Of a DNA stretch of 36,261 nucleotides, positions 15,536 through 23,659 are shown piece by piece. Both the position numbers and the translations under genes were made by a program. Source of the stretch: Flavobacteriaceae bacterium UBA4022 (GTDB lineage: Bacteria; Bacteroidota; Bacteroidia; Flavobacteriales; Flavobacteriaceae). The stretch's first letter is position 1. The number at the start of each line of letters is the position of its first letter. Location: positions 3,629 to 39,889 of the forward strand of contig DGAU01000025.1 of the NCBI GenBank assembly GCA_002384055.1. The letters are read 5' to 3'. Under the pieces are notes generated by a model. The model had not been told where the DNA came from and ran no database searches. It saw only the letters and a program-made list of their open reading frames with translations.

Positions 15536-18382
15536 ATGAATACTGATTCTTTTGCCTCAAGACACATCGGACCGCGTGATTCGGATGTGCCCGCTATGCT
15601 CGAAACCATTGGTGCGTCATCCATAGATCAATTAATTGATCAAACCATCCCAAAAGACATCCGTCTGGCCGCCGACCTCGTGCTTGACCCTGCTATGAGT
15701 GAGCATGAATTCCTGAACCATATCCATCAGCTCGGTGCCAAAAACGACATATACAATACCTATATCGGATTGGGCTACCACAATACCCATACCCCATCGG
15801 TCATCAAACGTAATATTTTAGAAAATCCAGGGTGGTATACCGCGTATACCCCATACCAAGCAGAAATTGCACAGGGCCGTCTAGAAGCGCTACTCAACTA
15901 CCAAACCCTGATCACCGAACTCACAGGTATGGAGCTGGCCAATGCTTCTTTGTTAGACGAATCTACAGCCGCGGCAGAAGCCATGGCTCTGCTCTTCGCT
16001 GTGCGAGAACGAGACCAAAAAAAGAACCAAGTCATTTCATTTTTTGTGAGTGATCAAGTCCTTCCGCAAACTTTATCGTTACTGCAAACTAGAGCCACAC
16101 CAATCGGTATTGAATTGGTTGTGGGTGCCATAGAAGACTTTGATTACAGCGCCTCTTATTTTGGTGCCTTATTGCAATATCCTGGGAAGGATGGGTCTGT
16201 GTTGGCTCTAGATGAAATTATCGCAAAGGCACACGCCTCTGACATTAAGGTGGCGGTAGCCGCCGACCTATTGAGTTTAGTCCTTTTGAAGGCCCCTGGT
16301 GAATCAGGCGCTGATGTTGTTGTCGGTACCTCACAACGTTTTGGCATACCCTTGGGTTACGGCGGGCCACATGCTGGTTTTTTTGCTACAAAAAGCGACT
16401 ATAAACGCCACATACCTGGCCGCATTATTGGGGTTACAAAAGATACTGACGGGCAACGCGCCTTGCGGATGGCCCTACAAACCAGAGAACAGCACATCAA
16501 GCGCGACAAGGCGACTTCTAATATCTGCACCGCACAAGTACTCCTTGCCGTCATGGCTGGAATGTATGCCGTGTATCACGGACCGGAAGGTCTGAAGTAC
16601 ATCGCCAAAAAAGTACACGCCACCACGGCAACCCTCAAAAAAGCGCTTGAAGCGCACCAAATTACTGTCGGTAGCGGTGTGTTTTTTGACACATTGACCG
16701 TGCACCTCCCGCGCGCCACAGTGGAACCTATAGCCTTACAACACCGAACAAATTTCCACTACGCATCTGAGGACACTTTATATTTATCCTTAAATGAAAC
16801 GACTTCACTGACTGACATCAACGCGCTTTTAGCAATTTTTACCCAAGCAACAGGCGTAGCCTGTCAATCAATCAAGGCCATTGACCATAGCTTAGAATTA
16901 CCTCAAGACTATGTAAAACAAAACCCCATCCTAGAGCAAGAAGTGTTTCATAACTACCATAGTGAAACTGAATTAATGCGCTATATCAAACGGCTCGAAA
17001 AAAAGGACCTTGCGCTTAACCATTCGATGATTTCGCTAGGATCATGCACCATGAAACTCAATGCCGCTTCTGAAATGCTGCCTTTGAGCGATCCAAACTG
17101 GGGCGGACTCCACCCCTTCGTACCGGTAGACCAAGCTCAAGGATACCAAATAATGCTGCGCCGTCTCGAAGATCAGTTAACTGAAATTACAGGCTTTGCC
17201 GCAACCTCATTACAACCCAATTCTGGTGCACAAGGTGAATACGCCGGATTGATGGTCATTCGCGCCTATCATGCGTCTCGAGGAGACCATCACAGAAATA
17301 TCTGCCTGATTCCGTCGTCGGCCCATGGAACCAACCCGGCAAGTGCTGTTATGGCGGGCATGACTGTTGTCGTTACCAAGGCTAATGAAGATGGAAACAT
17401 TGACGTTGAAGATTTGCGGGCCAAAGCGCTTCAATACAAGGACGAATTATCTTGTTTGATGGTAACATATCCATCTACCCATGGCGTCTACGAAAGTGCC
17501 ATTAAAGAAATCACAGGCCTCATACACGATTGCGGCGGCCAAGTCTATATGGACGGGGCCAACATGAATGCCCAAGTGGCCTTAACCCATCCCGGAGCCA
17601 TTGGTGCGGATGTCTGTCACTTGAACCTTCACAAGACTTTTGCTATTCCTCATGGTGGCGGTGGGCCTGGTGTAGGCCCTATCTGTGTCGCAGAACAATT
17701 ACGCCCATTTTTGCCTTCAAACCCTGTCATTGAGACCGGAGGAGACCAAGCCATTACGGCCATATCTGGAGCGCCCTGGGGCAGTGCGCTTGCCTGCCTG
17801 ATTTCTTATGGCTATATCTGCATGCTTGGCGAAGCTGGATTAAAAAAATCTACACAGTTTGCCATCTTGAATGCCAATTATATGAAAGAACGCTTAAGAG
17901 GGCACTTCGAAACACTTTATACAGGAGAGCAAGGGCGTGCTGCCCACGAAATGATTCTGGATTGCCGCCCTTTCAAGGAGCATGGCATAGAGGTCACGGA
18001 TATTGCCAAGCGATTGATGGACTATGGATATCATGCCCCTACCGTTTCATTCCCTGTCGCGGGCACGGTCATGATTGAGCCAACCGAAAGTGAAAATAAG
18101 GCAGAGCTCGATCGCTTTTGCGACGCCATGATATCGATCCGTGCTGAGATCGATCAGGCCCATATTAACCAACCCAATAATCCGCTTAAAAATGCACCGC
18201 ACACGCTAGAAATGGTAACCAGCGACCATTGGGACATGCCTTATTCTAGAGCCATAGCGGCTTATCCATTGGATTATCTGCGGGATAACAAATTTTGGCC
18301 GAGCGTGCGCCGGGTTGATGATGCTTACGGTGACCGTAATCTGATTTGTACCTGTACACCGATCGAAGATTATATGAATTAA
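15536..18382 (+). CDS. gcvP: Glycine dehydrogenase (decarboxylating), P protein of the glycine cleavage system
   Basis: The 948-residue protein is the fused P protein, with both the P1-like N-terminal half (RHIGPRDSD at the start, GLGYHNTHTPSVI) and the P2-like catalytic half. The PLP lysine is K700 in NLHKTFAIPHGGGGPG. Other family marks are SLGSCTMKLNA, LQPNSGAQGEY and SAHGTNPASA. It decarboxylates glycine and passes the aminomethyl group to the lipoyl arm of GcvH. The T and H proteins are not in this window, which is common in Bacteroidota. It appears to be transcribed alone from the box at 15506-15513. I see no convincing terminator before the KAS III-like gene, so some read-through is possible. 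The ATG at 15536 directly precedes the first conserved residues. Confidence 0.97.
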   Translation: MNTDSFASRHIGPRDSDVPAMLETIGASSIDQLIDQTIPKDIRLAADLVLDPAMSEHEFLNHIHQLGAKNDIYNTYIGLGYHNTHTPSVIKRNILENPGWYTAYTPYQAEIAQGRLEALLNYQTLITELTGMELANASLLDESTAAAEAMALLFAVRERDQKKNQVISFFVSDQVLPQTLSLLQTRATPIGIELVVGAIEDFDYSASYFGALLQYPGKDGSVLALDEIIAKAHASDIKVAVAADLLSLVLLKAPGESGADVVVGTSQRFGIPLGYGGPHAGFFATKSDYKRHIPGRIIGVTKDTDGQRALRMALQTREQHIKRDKATSNICTAQVLLAVMAGMYAVYHGPEGLKYIAKKVHATTATLKKALEAHQITVGSGVFFDTLTVHLPRATVEPIALQHRTNFHYASEDTLYLSLNETTSLTDINALLAIFTQATGVACQSIKAIDHSLELPQDYVKQNPILEQEVFHNYHSETELMRYIKRLEKKDLALNHSMISLGSCTMKLNAASEMLPLSDPNWGGLHPFVPVDQAQGYQIMLRRLEDQLTEITGFAATSLQPNSGAQGEYAGLMVIRAYHASRGDHHRNICLIPSSAHGTNPASAVMAGMTVVVTKANEDGNIDVEDLRAKALQYKDELSCLMVTYPSTHGVYESAIKEITGLIHDCGGQVYMDGANMNAQVALTHPGAIGADVCHLNLHKTFAIPHGGGGPGVGPICVAEQLRPFLPSNPVIETGGDQAITAISGAPWGSALACLISYGYICMLGEAGLKKSTQFAILNANYMKERLRGHFETLYTGEQGRAAHEMILDCRPFKEHGIEVTDIAKRLMDYGYHAPTVSFPVAGTVMIEPTESENKAELDRFCDAMISIRAEIDQAHINQPNNPLKNAPHTLEMVTSDHWDMPYSRAIAAYPLDYLRDNKFWPSVRRVDDAYGDRNLICTCTPIEDYMN

Positions 18383-18438
18383 ACGATAAGGGTTTTAGGA
18401 TTGACGGGTGCTTTTTTAACAAAAAGATACTTTTTCTG

Positions 18439-18446
18439 TACCTTTA
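18439..18446 (+). promoter_or_regulatory. Possible -7 box for the KAS III-like gene cluster
   Basis: TACCTTTA matches TAnnTTTG at all but the last base and lies 14 bases before the ATG at 18461. It would drive the three-gene unit separately from gcvP. Weak on its own. Confidence 0.35.
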
Positions 18447-18460
18447 AAAAAAATAACCAC

Positions 18461-19528
18461 ATGAGCGTGATCATCACCGGAACAGGGAGTTATATCCCAC
18501 GCACCGTAACCACTAACGATCAATTCAACGATCACGATTTTTTTAACGAAGACGGCACACCATTGACCGATGACAATGCGGTCATCATACGCAAGTTTAA
18601 AGCCATTACCGGCATTGCCGAAAGACGTTACATTAAAGCAGAAAAAGTCACTTCAGATATTGCTGCTTTTGCCGCAGAAAAAGCGATCGCGGACGCAGGA
18701 ATTGACCCCGAAACATTAGACTATATTGTTGTGGCCCATAATTATGGTGATGTCAAGCACGGGAGTAGCCAGAGCGATACCGTGCCCAGCTTGGCTTCTC
18801 GAGTCAAACATTTACTGAAGATAAAAAACCCCAAATGCGTGGCCTACGACATCCTCTTTGGCTGTCCTGGCTGGGTCGAAGCAATGATTCAGTGCTACGC
18901 ATTCACCAAGGCCGGAATGGCCAAGCGCTGCCTGGTCATTGGTGCGGAATCCTTGTCACGTGTGGTCGACCAACACGATCGTGATGCCATGATCTATAGC
19001 GATGGTGCAGGGGCCGTTATTCTGCAGAACGATGTCTCTGCAGCACCTGGTCAAGGAATCTTAAATCACCTGAGCGCAACATTTGCTTACGACGAGGCCC
19101 ATTTTATTTACTTTGGCGAATCCTACAACAAAGAAGACCGAAACACCCGCAAGTACATCAAGATGTACGGAAGGAAAATCTATGAATTCGCCATAACCAA
19201 TGTTCCTGCCGCTATGAAGGAGTGTCTTGATCAGGCCAATATTCCGATAGAAGATCTCAAAAAAGTTTTCATTCATCAGGCCAACGAAAAAATGGACGAA
19301 GCCATTATCCAACGCTTTTATAAACTCTATGGCTTACAAGCGCCAAAAGGCGTCATGCCCATGACCATAAATACACTCGGAAATTCAAGTGTTGCCACCG
19401 TACCCACCTTATTTGACTTAGTGGCGCGCGGAGAATTTGAAGGACATGAAATCAATTCTGGAGATGTCGTTATGTTTGCCAGTGTTGGTGCGGGTATGAA
19501 TATTAATGCCGTGATCTACCGCGTCTGA
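18461..19528 (+). CDS. 3-oxoacyl-ACP synthase III-like condensing enzyme
   Basis: I place the start at 18461 (MSVIITGTGSYIPRTVT), since the upstream 20 codons of the open frame overlap the promoter-like box and look non-coding. The 355-residue protein has the thiolase fold with the FabH-type triad C135 (FGCPGW), H272 (IHQANEKM) and N308 (TLGNSSVAT), so it should be active in decarboxylative acyl condensation. It is longer than housekeeping FabH (about 320) and has extra segments after the N-terminal strand (LTDDNAVIIRKFKAITGIAERRYI) and before C135 (DVKHGSSQSDTVPSLASRVKH). This suggests a specialised condensing enzyme rather than the fatty-acid initiator. A methyltransferase starts one base after its stop and a glycosyltransferase follows, pointing to a small biosynthetic unit whose product I cannot name. 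Confidence 0.9.
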   Translation: MSVIITGTGSYIPRTVTTNDQFNDHDFFNEDGTPLTDDNAVIIRKFKAITGIAERRYIKAEKVTSDIAAFAAEKAIADAGIDPETLDYIVVAHNYGDVKHGSSQSDTVPSLASRVKHLLKIKNPKCVAYDILFGCPGWVEAMIQCYAFTKAGMAKRCLVIGAESLSRVVDQHDRDAMIYSDGAGAVILQNDVSAAPGQGILNHLSATFAYDEAHFIYFGESYNKEDRNTRKYIKMYGRKIYEFAITNVPAAMKECLDQANIPIEDLKKVFIHQANEKMDEAIIQRFYKLYGLQAPKGVMPMTINTLGNSSVATVPTLFDLVARGEFEGHEINSGDVVMFASVGAGMNINAVIYRV

Positions 19529-19529
19529 G

Positions 19530-20051
19530 ATGTACGAAGGTAGATATCCCAAAAAAAGATACAAACGAACTCTGTCTTTGGTCAAAAGGCATCTGAGCGC
19601 TTCAGAACACATTTTGGACCTTGGTGTACCCAACCCATTTACTGAAATCCTAAAAACAGAAGGCTATTCAGTGACCAACACCAAAGGCGAAGACCTCGAC
19701 ATAGATCGCGCCGCCCTTGCATCAGCATCTTACCAGGCGGTGACGGCTTTCGAAATCATGGAGCATCTATTGAATCCTTTTAGTGTTTTATCTGAGTTAA
19801 ACGCTTCAAAATTATTTATCTCCGTTCCGCTCAAGCTTTGGTTTGCTCAAGCTTACCGCAGCAAAACAGACCCGAGAGACAGACATTATCACGAATTTGA
19901 ACCCTGGCAATTTCGTTGGCTCTTAGAAAAATCAGGCTGGATCATCAAAGAAGAAGAGCAATTCAGTCACCCGGTCAAAAAATTCGGTTTTCGGCCTATC
20001 CTGCGGCTGTTCACACCAAGATACCTATTGATATATGCCGAGCGTTCCTGA
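19530..20051 (+). CDS. Class I SAM-dependent methyltransferase-like protein
   Basis: This short protein (173 residues) has a methyltransferase layout: motif I-like HILDLGVPNPF (33-43), an acidic strand end EDLDID, then AFEIMEHLLNP, the usual motif with EH after strand 4, and a late ISVPLKLWF strand. Motif I lacks the normal GxGxG glycines (it reads LGVPNP), so SAM binding may be altered. HYHEFEPWQFRWLLEKSGW is a segment common in Methyltransf_11/23-type proteins. Its ATG is one base after the KAS III stop, and its 3' end overlaps the annotated start of the glycosyltransferase by 17 bases, so the three are tightly linked. Substrate unknown; a lipid or glycolipid is an inference from the neighbours. 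Confidence 0.82.
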   Translation: MYEGRYPKKRYKRTLSLVKRHLSASEHILDLGVPNPFTEILKTEGYSVTNTKGEDLDIDRAALASASYQAVTAFEIMEHLLNPFSVLSELNASKLFISVPLKLWFAQAYRSKTDPRDRHYHEFEPWQFRWLLEKSGWIIKEEEQFSHPVKKFGFRPILRLFTPRYLLIYAERS

Positions 20052-20931
20052 TCATAGTAAGCACTTGACCAAGGCAGGCCCAGACAAGGCCCAGATGACC
20101 TGTGTCATCATCATGCCCATACACAATGAGGGCGCTCATCTTGAACGCGTATTGACCTCCTATATCAATCAGATCCATCGCCCTGATCAATTAATTTTGG
20201 TCAATGACGGATCGACCGATCAATCAGAAGAGATCATTGATTCATGGGCCCAGCGACACCTTTGGATCGACGCTGTACACATCAAGAAAGACCCCTACCA
20301 CGCCCCTGGTGCCAAAATCATCAAGGCATTTACACAAGGATTCAAAGGGGTCAAAGGGACGCCCGATCTGATCGGTAAGTTTGATGCGGACATTGTTTTA
20401 CCCGAAACTTATTTTTCGACCTTAATCAACCATTTTAGCGAAAAACCCACATTAGGCATGGCTAGCGGGCTTTTGTATATTCAAAAAAACAACCAATGGC
20501 GCTACGAAGGCCTCGCCAAACCAAGCAAAATAAGAGGGCCCGTCAAACTATACCGGAAAGCCTGTTTTGATGCCATAGACGGACTCAAGCCTTTTATTGG
20601 TTGGGACTCGATGGATCAATGGTTGGCCATGTATCACGGCTGGGAGACACAAACCTATCCAGAGCTGATCGTTCAACACCTAAAACCAACAGGCGCCCTT
20701 TACCGTAATAATGGTCAGGCCCAGCAAGGAGAAGCTTATGCTTATATGCGTTATGGCATGATCCTGACATTCCTCTCTTTGGCAAAACTCGCGTGGTTTT
20801 ACAAGCGCTGTTCCATCCTGTTTTTAGGACTCAAACATTATGAGACACATCAAGGACAGCCATTAGTCTCGGCCCAACAAGGCAAATTTATCCGCCGTCA
20901 TTTATGGCGTGGTCTTTTTAGGGCTAAATAA
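20035..20931 (+). CDS. Family 2 glycosyltransferase
   Basis: The GT-A fold is visible as VIIMPIHNEGAHLERVL (24-40), VNDGSTDQSEEII (56-68) and the metal motif FDADI with D117 and D119. A later WDSMDQWLAMYHGW is the acceptor-side region with the likely base. The protein has no clear transmembrane segment, although a hydrophobic stretch near GMILTFLSLAKLAWFY could lie on the membrane. It would transfer a sugar from a nucleotide donor on the cytosolic face. Start choice is open: ATG 20035 overlaps the methyltransferase by 17 bases and adds a hydrophilic 20-residue lead, while ATG 20095 gives MTCVIIMPIHNEG, closer to other family members. It is the last gene of the KAS III trio. Confidence 0.88.
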   Translation: MPSVPDHSKHLTKAGPDKAQMTCVIIMPIHNEGAHLERVLTSYINQIHRPDQLILVNDGSTDQSEEIIDSWAQRHLWIDAVHIKKDPYHAPGAKIIKAFTQGFKGVKGTPDLIGKFDADIVLPETYFSTLINHFSEKPTLGMASGLLYIQKNNQWRYEGLAKPSKIRGPVKLYRKACFDAIDGLKPFIGWDSMDQWLAMYHGWETQTYPELIVQHLKPTGALYRNNGQAQQGEAYAYMRYGMILTFLSLAKLAWFYKRCSILFLGLKHYETHQGQPLVSAQQGKFIRRHLWRGLFRAK

Positions 20932-20947
20932 GTCTGTTGCTTGGTGA

Positions 20948-20975
20948 TTGGAACCATGTCTATAGCGTACTTTTG
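20948..20975 (+). promoter_or_regulatory. Candidate promoter for the alkaline phosphatase gene
   Basis: TTG at 20948-20950 and TACTTTTG at 20968-20975 are separated by 17 bases, matching the flavobacterial -33/-7 arrangement. The ATG at 20992 follows 16 bases after the box. This is among the better promoters in the window. Confidence 0.6.
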
Positions 20976-20991
20976 TAAAAAATAATTTCCC

Positions 20992-22107
20992 ATGAAATTC
21001 TTGCTTTCTTTGGCGCTTTATACGGTGGTAATCTCTTGTAACCAAAAAAGCCCATTAGACCAAATCGATCCAAAACCCTTAACGGAAAATTTGGAGACAC
21101 AGCGCCCCAAAAACATTATTTTGGTGATTGGTGATGGCACGGGCATTAATCAAATATCGTCTTTAGAATTTTACAAAGAAGGGGTTATTAATTACGAACG
21201 ATTTCCAGTTATTGGACTAAGCAAAGTCTCCTCTACCTCCAAAATTACCGATAGTGGCGCCGCGGCAACGGCCATCGCTAGTGGCCAGAAAACCTACAAC
21301 AAAGCCATAGGTGTAGATGCCGATGGCGAACCTATTGCTAATATTGTTGAATTTGCCAGCGGGCGTGAAATGGCGACAGGAGTTATTTCTACCTCAAGCA
21401 TCACGCACGCCACCCCTGCCTGCTTTTATGCCCATAACATAGACCGCTACAATTACGAGATGATCGCTCAGGACTTGACCACCTCATCGCTCACCTACTT
21501 TGCCGGCTCAGGCTTGCAGTATTTCACGCAGCGCAGTGACCAAAACAACCTTACAGACAGCTTAAAGGCGGCCGGCTTCACCATCGACACTATAGCCCTA
21601 AATCCATATCCTGAGGCCACAAGACTAGGCTATCTCATAGGCAATAAAGACCTACCCGCAATGTCCGAAGGCCGTGGTAACTTTCTCATAGATGCTGCCG
21701 ATAAAGGTCTGGCTCTTTTGCAACAATCCGACCAAGGGTTTTTTCTTATGGTAGAAGGATCACAGGTCGACTGGGGCGGTCACGACAATTCTTTTGATTA
21801 TATGATCTCTGAACTCATTGATTTAGATAATACCATAGGAAGACTTCTGGATTATGCCATCGCAGATCAAGAAACATTAATTATTGTAACAGGCGACCAT
21901 GCCACTGGTGGCCTAGCATTGACTGCCAAAGATGGCGATTACGACGTCATTGAACCTAAATTTAGCACAGGAAATCACACTGGTGACTGGATTCCTGTAT
22001 TCGCCTATGGCCCTGGAGCCGAACAATTTAGTGGCGTTTATGAAAACACAGCGTTATATCACAAAATGATTCTCTTGTTAGATGCCAGTAATGCCCCTTA
22101 TAAGTAG
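20992..22107 (+). CDS. Alkaline phosphatase, predicted lipoprotein
   Basis: The 371-residue enzyme begins with a lipoprotein signal (MKFLLSLALYTVVISC, lipidated C16), so it should be tethered in the envelope. The alkaline phosphatase core is complete: VIGDGTG with metal ligand D48, nucleophile S88 in TDSGAAATA, SITHATPACFYAHN, then VEGSQVDWGGHDN and TGDHATGGLA for the second metal site, and the final histidine in GNHTGDW. It is shorter than E. coli PhoA and belongs to the compact family common in marine bacteria. It would release phosphate from phosphomonoesters outside the inner membrane. I see no Pho box that I can assign. It has its own promoter, and the MlaE-like gene starts 23 bases after its stop. 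Confidence 0.93.
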   Translation: MKFLLSLALYTVVISCNQKSPLDQIDPKPLTENLETQRPKNIILVIGDGTGINQISSLEFYKEGVINYERFPVIGLSKVSSTSKITDSGAAATAIASGQKTYNKAIGVDADGEPIANIVEFASGREMATGVISTSSITHATPACFYAHNIDRYNYEMIAQDLTTSSLTYFAGSGLQYFTQRSDQNNLTDSLKAAGFTIDTIALNPYPEATRLGYLIGNKDLPAMSEGRGNFLIDAADKGLALLQQSDQGFFLMVEGSQVDWGGHDNSFDYMISELIDLDNTIGRLLDYAIADQETLIIVTGDHATGGLALTAKDGDYDVIEPKFSTGNHTGDWIPVFAYGPGAEQFSGVYENTALYHKMILLLDASNAPYK

Positions 22108-22129
22108 GCTAAATTTCTTACTTTAGCCT
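22106..22129 (+). terminator. Short hairpin between the phosphatase and the MlaE-like gene
   Basis: AGGCTAAA (22106-22113) and TTTAGCCT (22122-22129) can pair over 8 bases around an 8-base loop. The left arm overlaps the phosphatase stop codon, and the ATG of the next gene is at 22131. There is no T tract, so termination would be weak; it may instead be a leader or attenuator fold. Confidence 0.3.
22119..22126 (+). promoter_or_regulatory. Weak -7-like box before the MlaE-like gene
   Basis: TACTTTAG differs from TAnnTTTG at one base and lies exactly four bases before the ATG at 22131, the same spacing as for purK, the UbiA-like gene and the short-chain dehydrogenase. It overlaps the right arm of a hairpin, so the two readings compete. 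Confidence 0.3.
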
Positions 22130-22130
22130 T

Positions 22131-22868
22131 ATGAAGCATTTCAGAGAGATTGGCGCATATTTTTTGATGCTGGGTCAGGTTTTCAGACGACCCACCAAGG
22201 GCAGTGTCCTTCGCGAATTGATCTTTAAAGAAGTTGAGGAGCTCATCCTAAACAGTTTGGGTATCGTTGTTTTCATATCATTTTTTGTCGGTGGTGTCGT
22301 CTCCATACAGACAGCCTTAAACATCGACAGCCCGCTTATCCCCGATCTTTTGGTTGGATTTGCTACCAGACAATCTGTGATACTAGAATTTGCACCAACT
22401 TTTATTTCCATTGTTATGGCAGGTAAAATAGGGTCTTTTATCACATCGAGTATTGGTTCCATGCGGGTAACCGAGCAAATAGACGCCCTTGAGGTCATGG
22501 GGATCAATTCACTTAATTATTTGGTTTTTCCAAAAATCATCGCCTTGCTTTTTTATCCTTTTGTGATCGGTATCGCCATGTTTTTAGGAATTTTTGGAGG
22601 ATGGGTCGCCACGGTATATGGCGGTTTTAGTTCTTCGGCTGCATTTATTGAAGGAATTCAATCCAAGTTCATTCCTTTTCACCTGGTTTATGCCTTTATC
22701 AAATCTTTTGTCTTTGCTTTTATTCTGGCCACAGTACCCTCCTTCAAAGGGTATTATATGACCGGTGGGGCGCTAGAAGTGGGCAAAGCAAGTACCACTG
22801 CTTTTGTATGGACCAGTGTGATCATCATCTTGGCTAATTATGTCATTACCATTTTACTTTTAAGCTAA
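22131..22868 (+). CDS. mlaE: MlaE-type ABC transporter permease
   Basis: This 245-residue inner-membrane protein has the MlaE/YrbE look. A first hydrophobic region VVFISFFVGGVVSIQTAL is followed by the conserved GKIGSFITSSIGSMRVTEQIDALEVMG segment and several further membrane helices, ending in a helix ILANYVITILLLS. MlaE permeases work with an MlaF ATPase and an MCE protein to move phospholipid between the inner and outer membranes. The partner ATPase gene starts in a one-base overlap with this stop (TAATG). No MCE (MlaD) gene lies in the window, so that subunit must be encoded elsewhere if the complex is complete. Assignment to this family is firm; the direction of lipid transport is not shown by sequence. 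Confidence 0.92.
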   Translation: MKHFREIGAYFLMLGQVFRRPTKGSVLRELIFKEVEELILNSLGIVVFISFFVGGVVSIQTALNIDSPLIPDLLVGFATRQSVILEFAPTFISIVMAGKIGSFITSSIGSMRVTEQIDALEVMGINSLNYLVFPKIIALLFYPFVIGIAMFLGIFGGWVATVYGGFSSSAAFIEGIQSKFIPFHLVYAFIKSFVFAFILATVPSFKGYYMTGGALEVGKASTTAFVWTSVIIILANYVITILLLS

Positions 22869-23629
22869 TGATTAGAGTCAAACACCTTCACAAACAATTT
22901 GGTGAAACGTCCATTTTAAAAGACATCTCTACCGACTTTCAACAAGGAAAAACCAATTTAATCATTGGCGGCAGCGGCAGCGGAAAGACCGTCTTTCTCA
23001 AGTGTCTTCTGGGCCTTTATAGTCCAGATGGTGGACAAATATATTACGCCGACCGGTTGCTGAGCGACATGGACAATAATGCCCGCAAGCAATTGCGTCA
23101 AAAGATAGGTATGGTTTTCCAGGGCGGCGCTCTTTTTGACTCCATGACCGTCGAAGAGAACGTCATGTTTCCCTTGCGCATGTTTACTGACATGAGTCAT
23201 CAGGAAATGTTGCATCAGGTCAATGAGGTTTTGTCGCGGGTCAATCTCAATGAGGCCAATAAAAAATTTCCATCAGAAATCTCTGGAGGGATGCAAAAAC
23301 GCGTCGCTATCGCCCGGGCCATTGTCAATAACCCGCGTTATTTATTCTGTGACGAACCCAATTCAGGCCTTGACCCTAAGACCGCTATGGTTATAGACAA
23401 TCTTATTATGGAGATTACTCAGGAATACAATATGACGACAATCATCAATACACACGATATGAATAGTGTGATGGAGATTGGCCAAAATATTGTGTTTTTA
23501 GAACATGGCTGTGTCGCCTGGGAAGGAGATTCTACGACCATTTTCAATGCCGAAAAACAAGAAGTTTTGGATTTTGTTTACTCTTCGAATCTCTTCAAAA
23601 AGATCCGTGATATTCAACGCCAAAAATAA
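22868..23629 (+). CDS. mlaF: MlaF-type ABC transporter ATP-binding protein
   Basis: The 253-residue ATPase has every ABC motif: Walker A GGSGSGKT (34-41, K40), a Q-loop in GMVFQGGALFDSMTVEENV (the FDS wording is typical of MlaF), the signature SGGMQKR, Walker B YLFCDEPNSGLDP and the switch histidine in INTHDM. The wording around the Q-loop and the neighbour identify it as the partner of the MlaE-like permease. It overlaps the permease gene by one base, so they are translated together. Its stop is 12 bases from the stop of the convergent DUF389 gene, and a hairpin with a long T tract for the opposite strand lies there. Confidence 0.94.
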   Translation: MIRVKHLHKQFGETSILKDISTDFQQGKTNLIIGGSGSGKTVFLKCLLGLYSPDGGQIYYADRLLSDMDNNARKQLRQKIGMVFQGGALFDSMTVEENVMFPLRMFTDMSHQEMLHQVNEVLSRVNLNEANKKFPSEISGGMQKRVAIARAIVNNPRYLFCDEPNSGLDPKTAMVIDNLIMEITQEYNMTTIINTHDMNSVMEIGQNIVFLEHGCVAWEGDSTTIFNAEKQEVLDFVYSSNLFKKIRDIQRQK

Positions 23630-23659
23630 AAAAACGCTAAGCTAACGCACCACTAGCGT
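23627..23659 (-). terminator. Rho-independent terminator for the DUF389 gene
   Basis: On the minus strand ACGCTA (23659-23654) can pair with TAGCGT (23639-23634) around a 14-base loop, followed at once by a run of T residues. The hairpin overlaps the last codons and stop of the DUF389 gene. On the plus strand it lies just after the mlaF stop but lacks a T tract there, so it serves mainly the minus strand. Confidence 0.45.
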
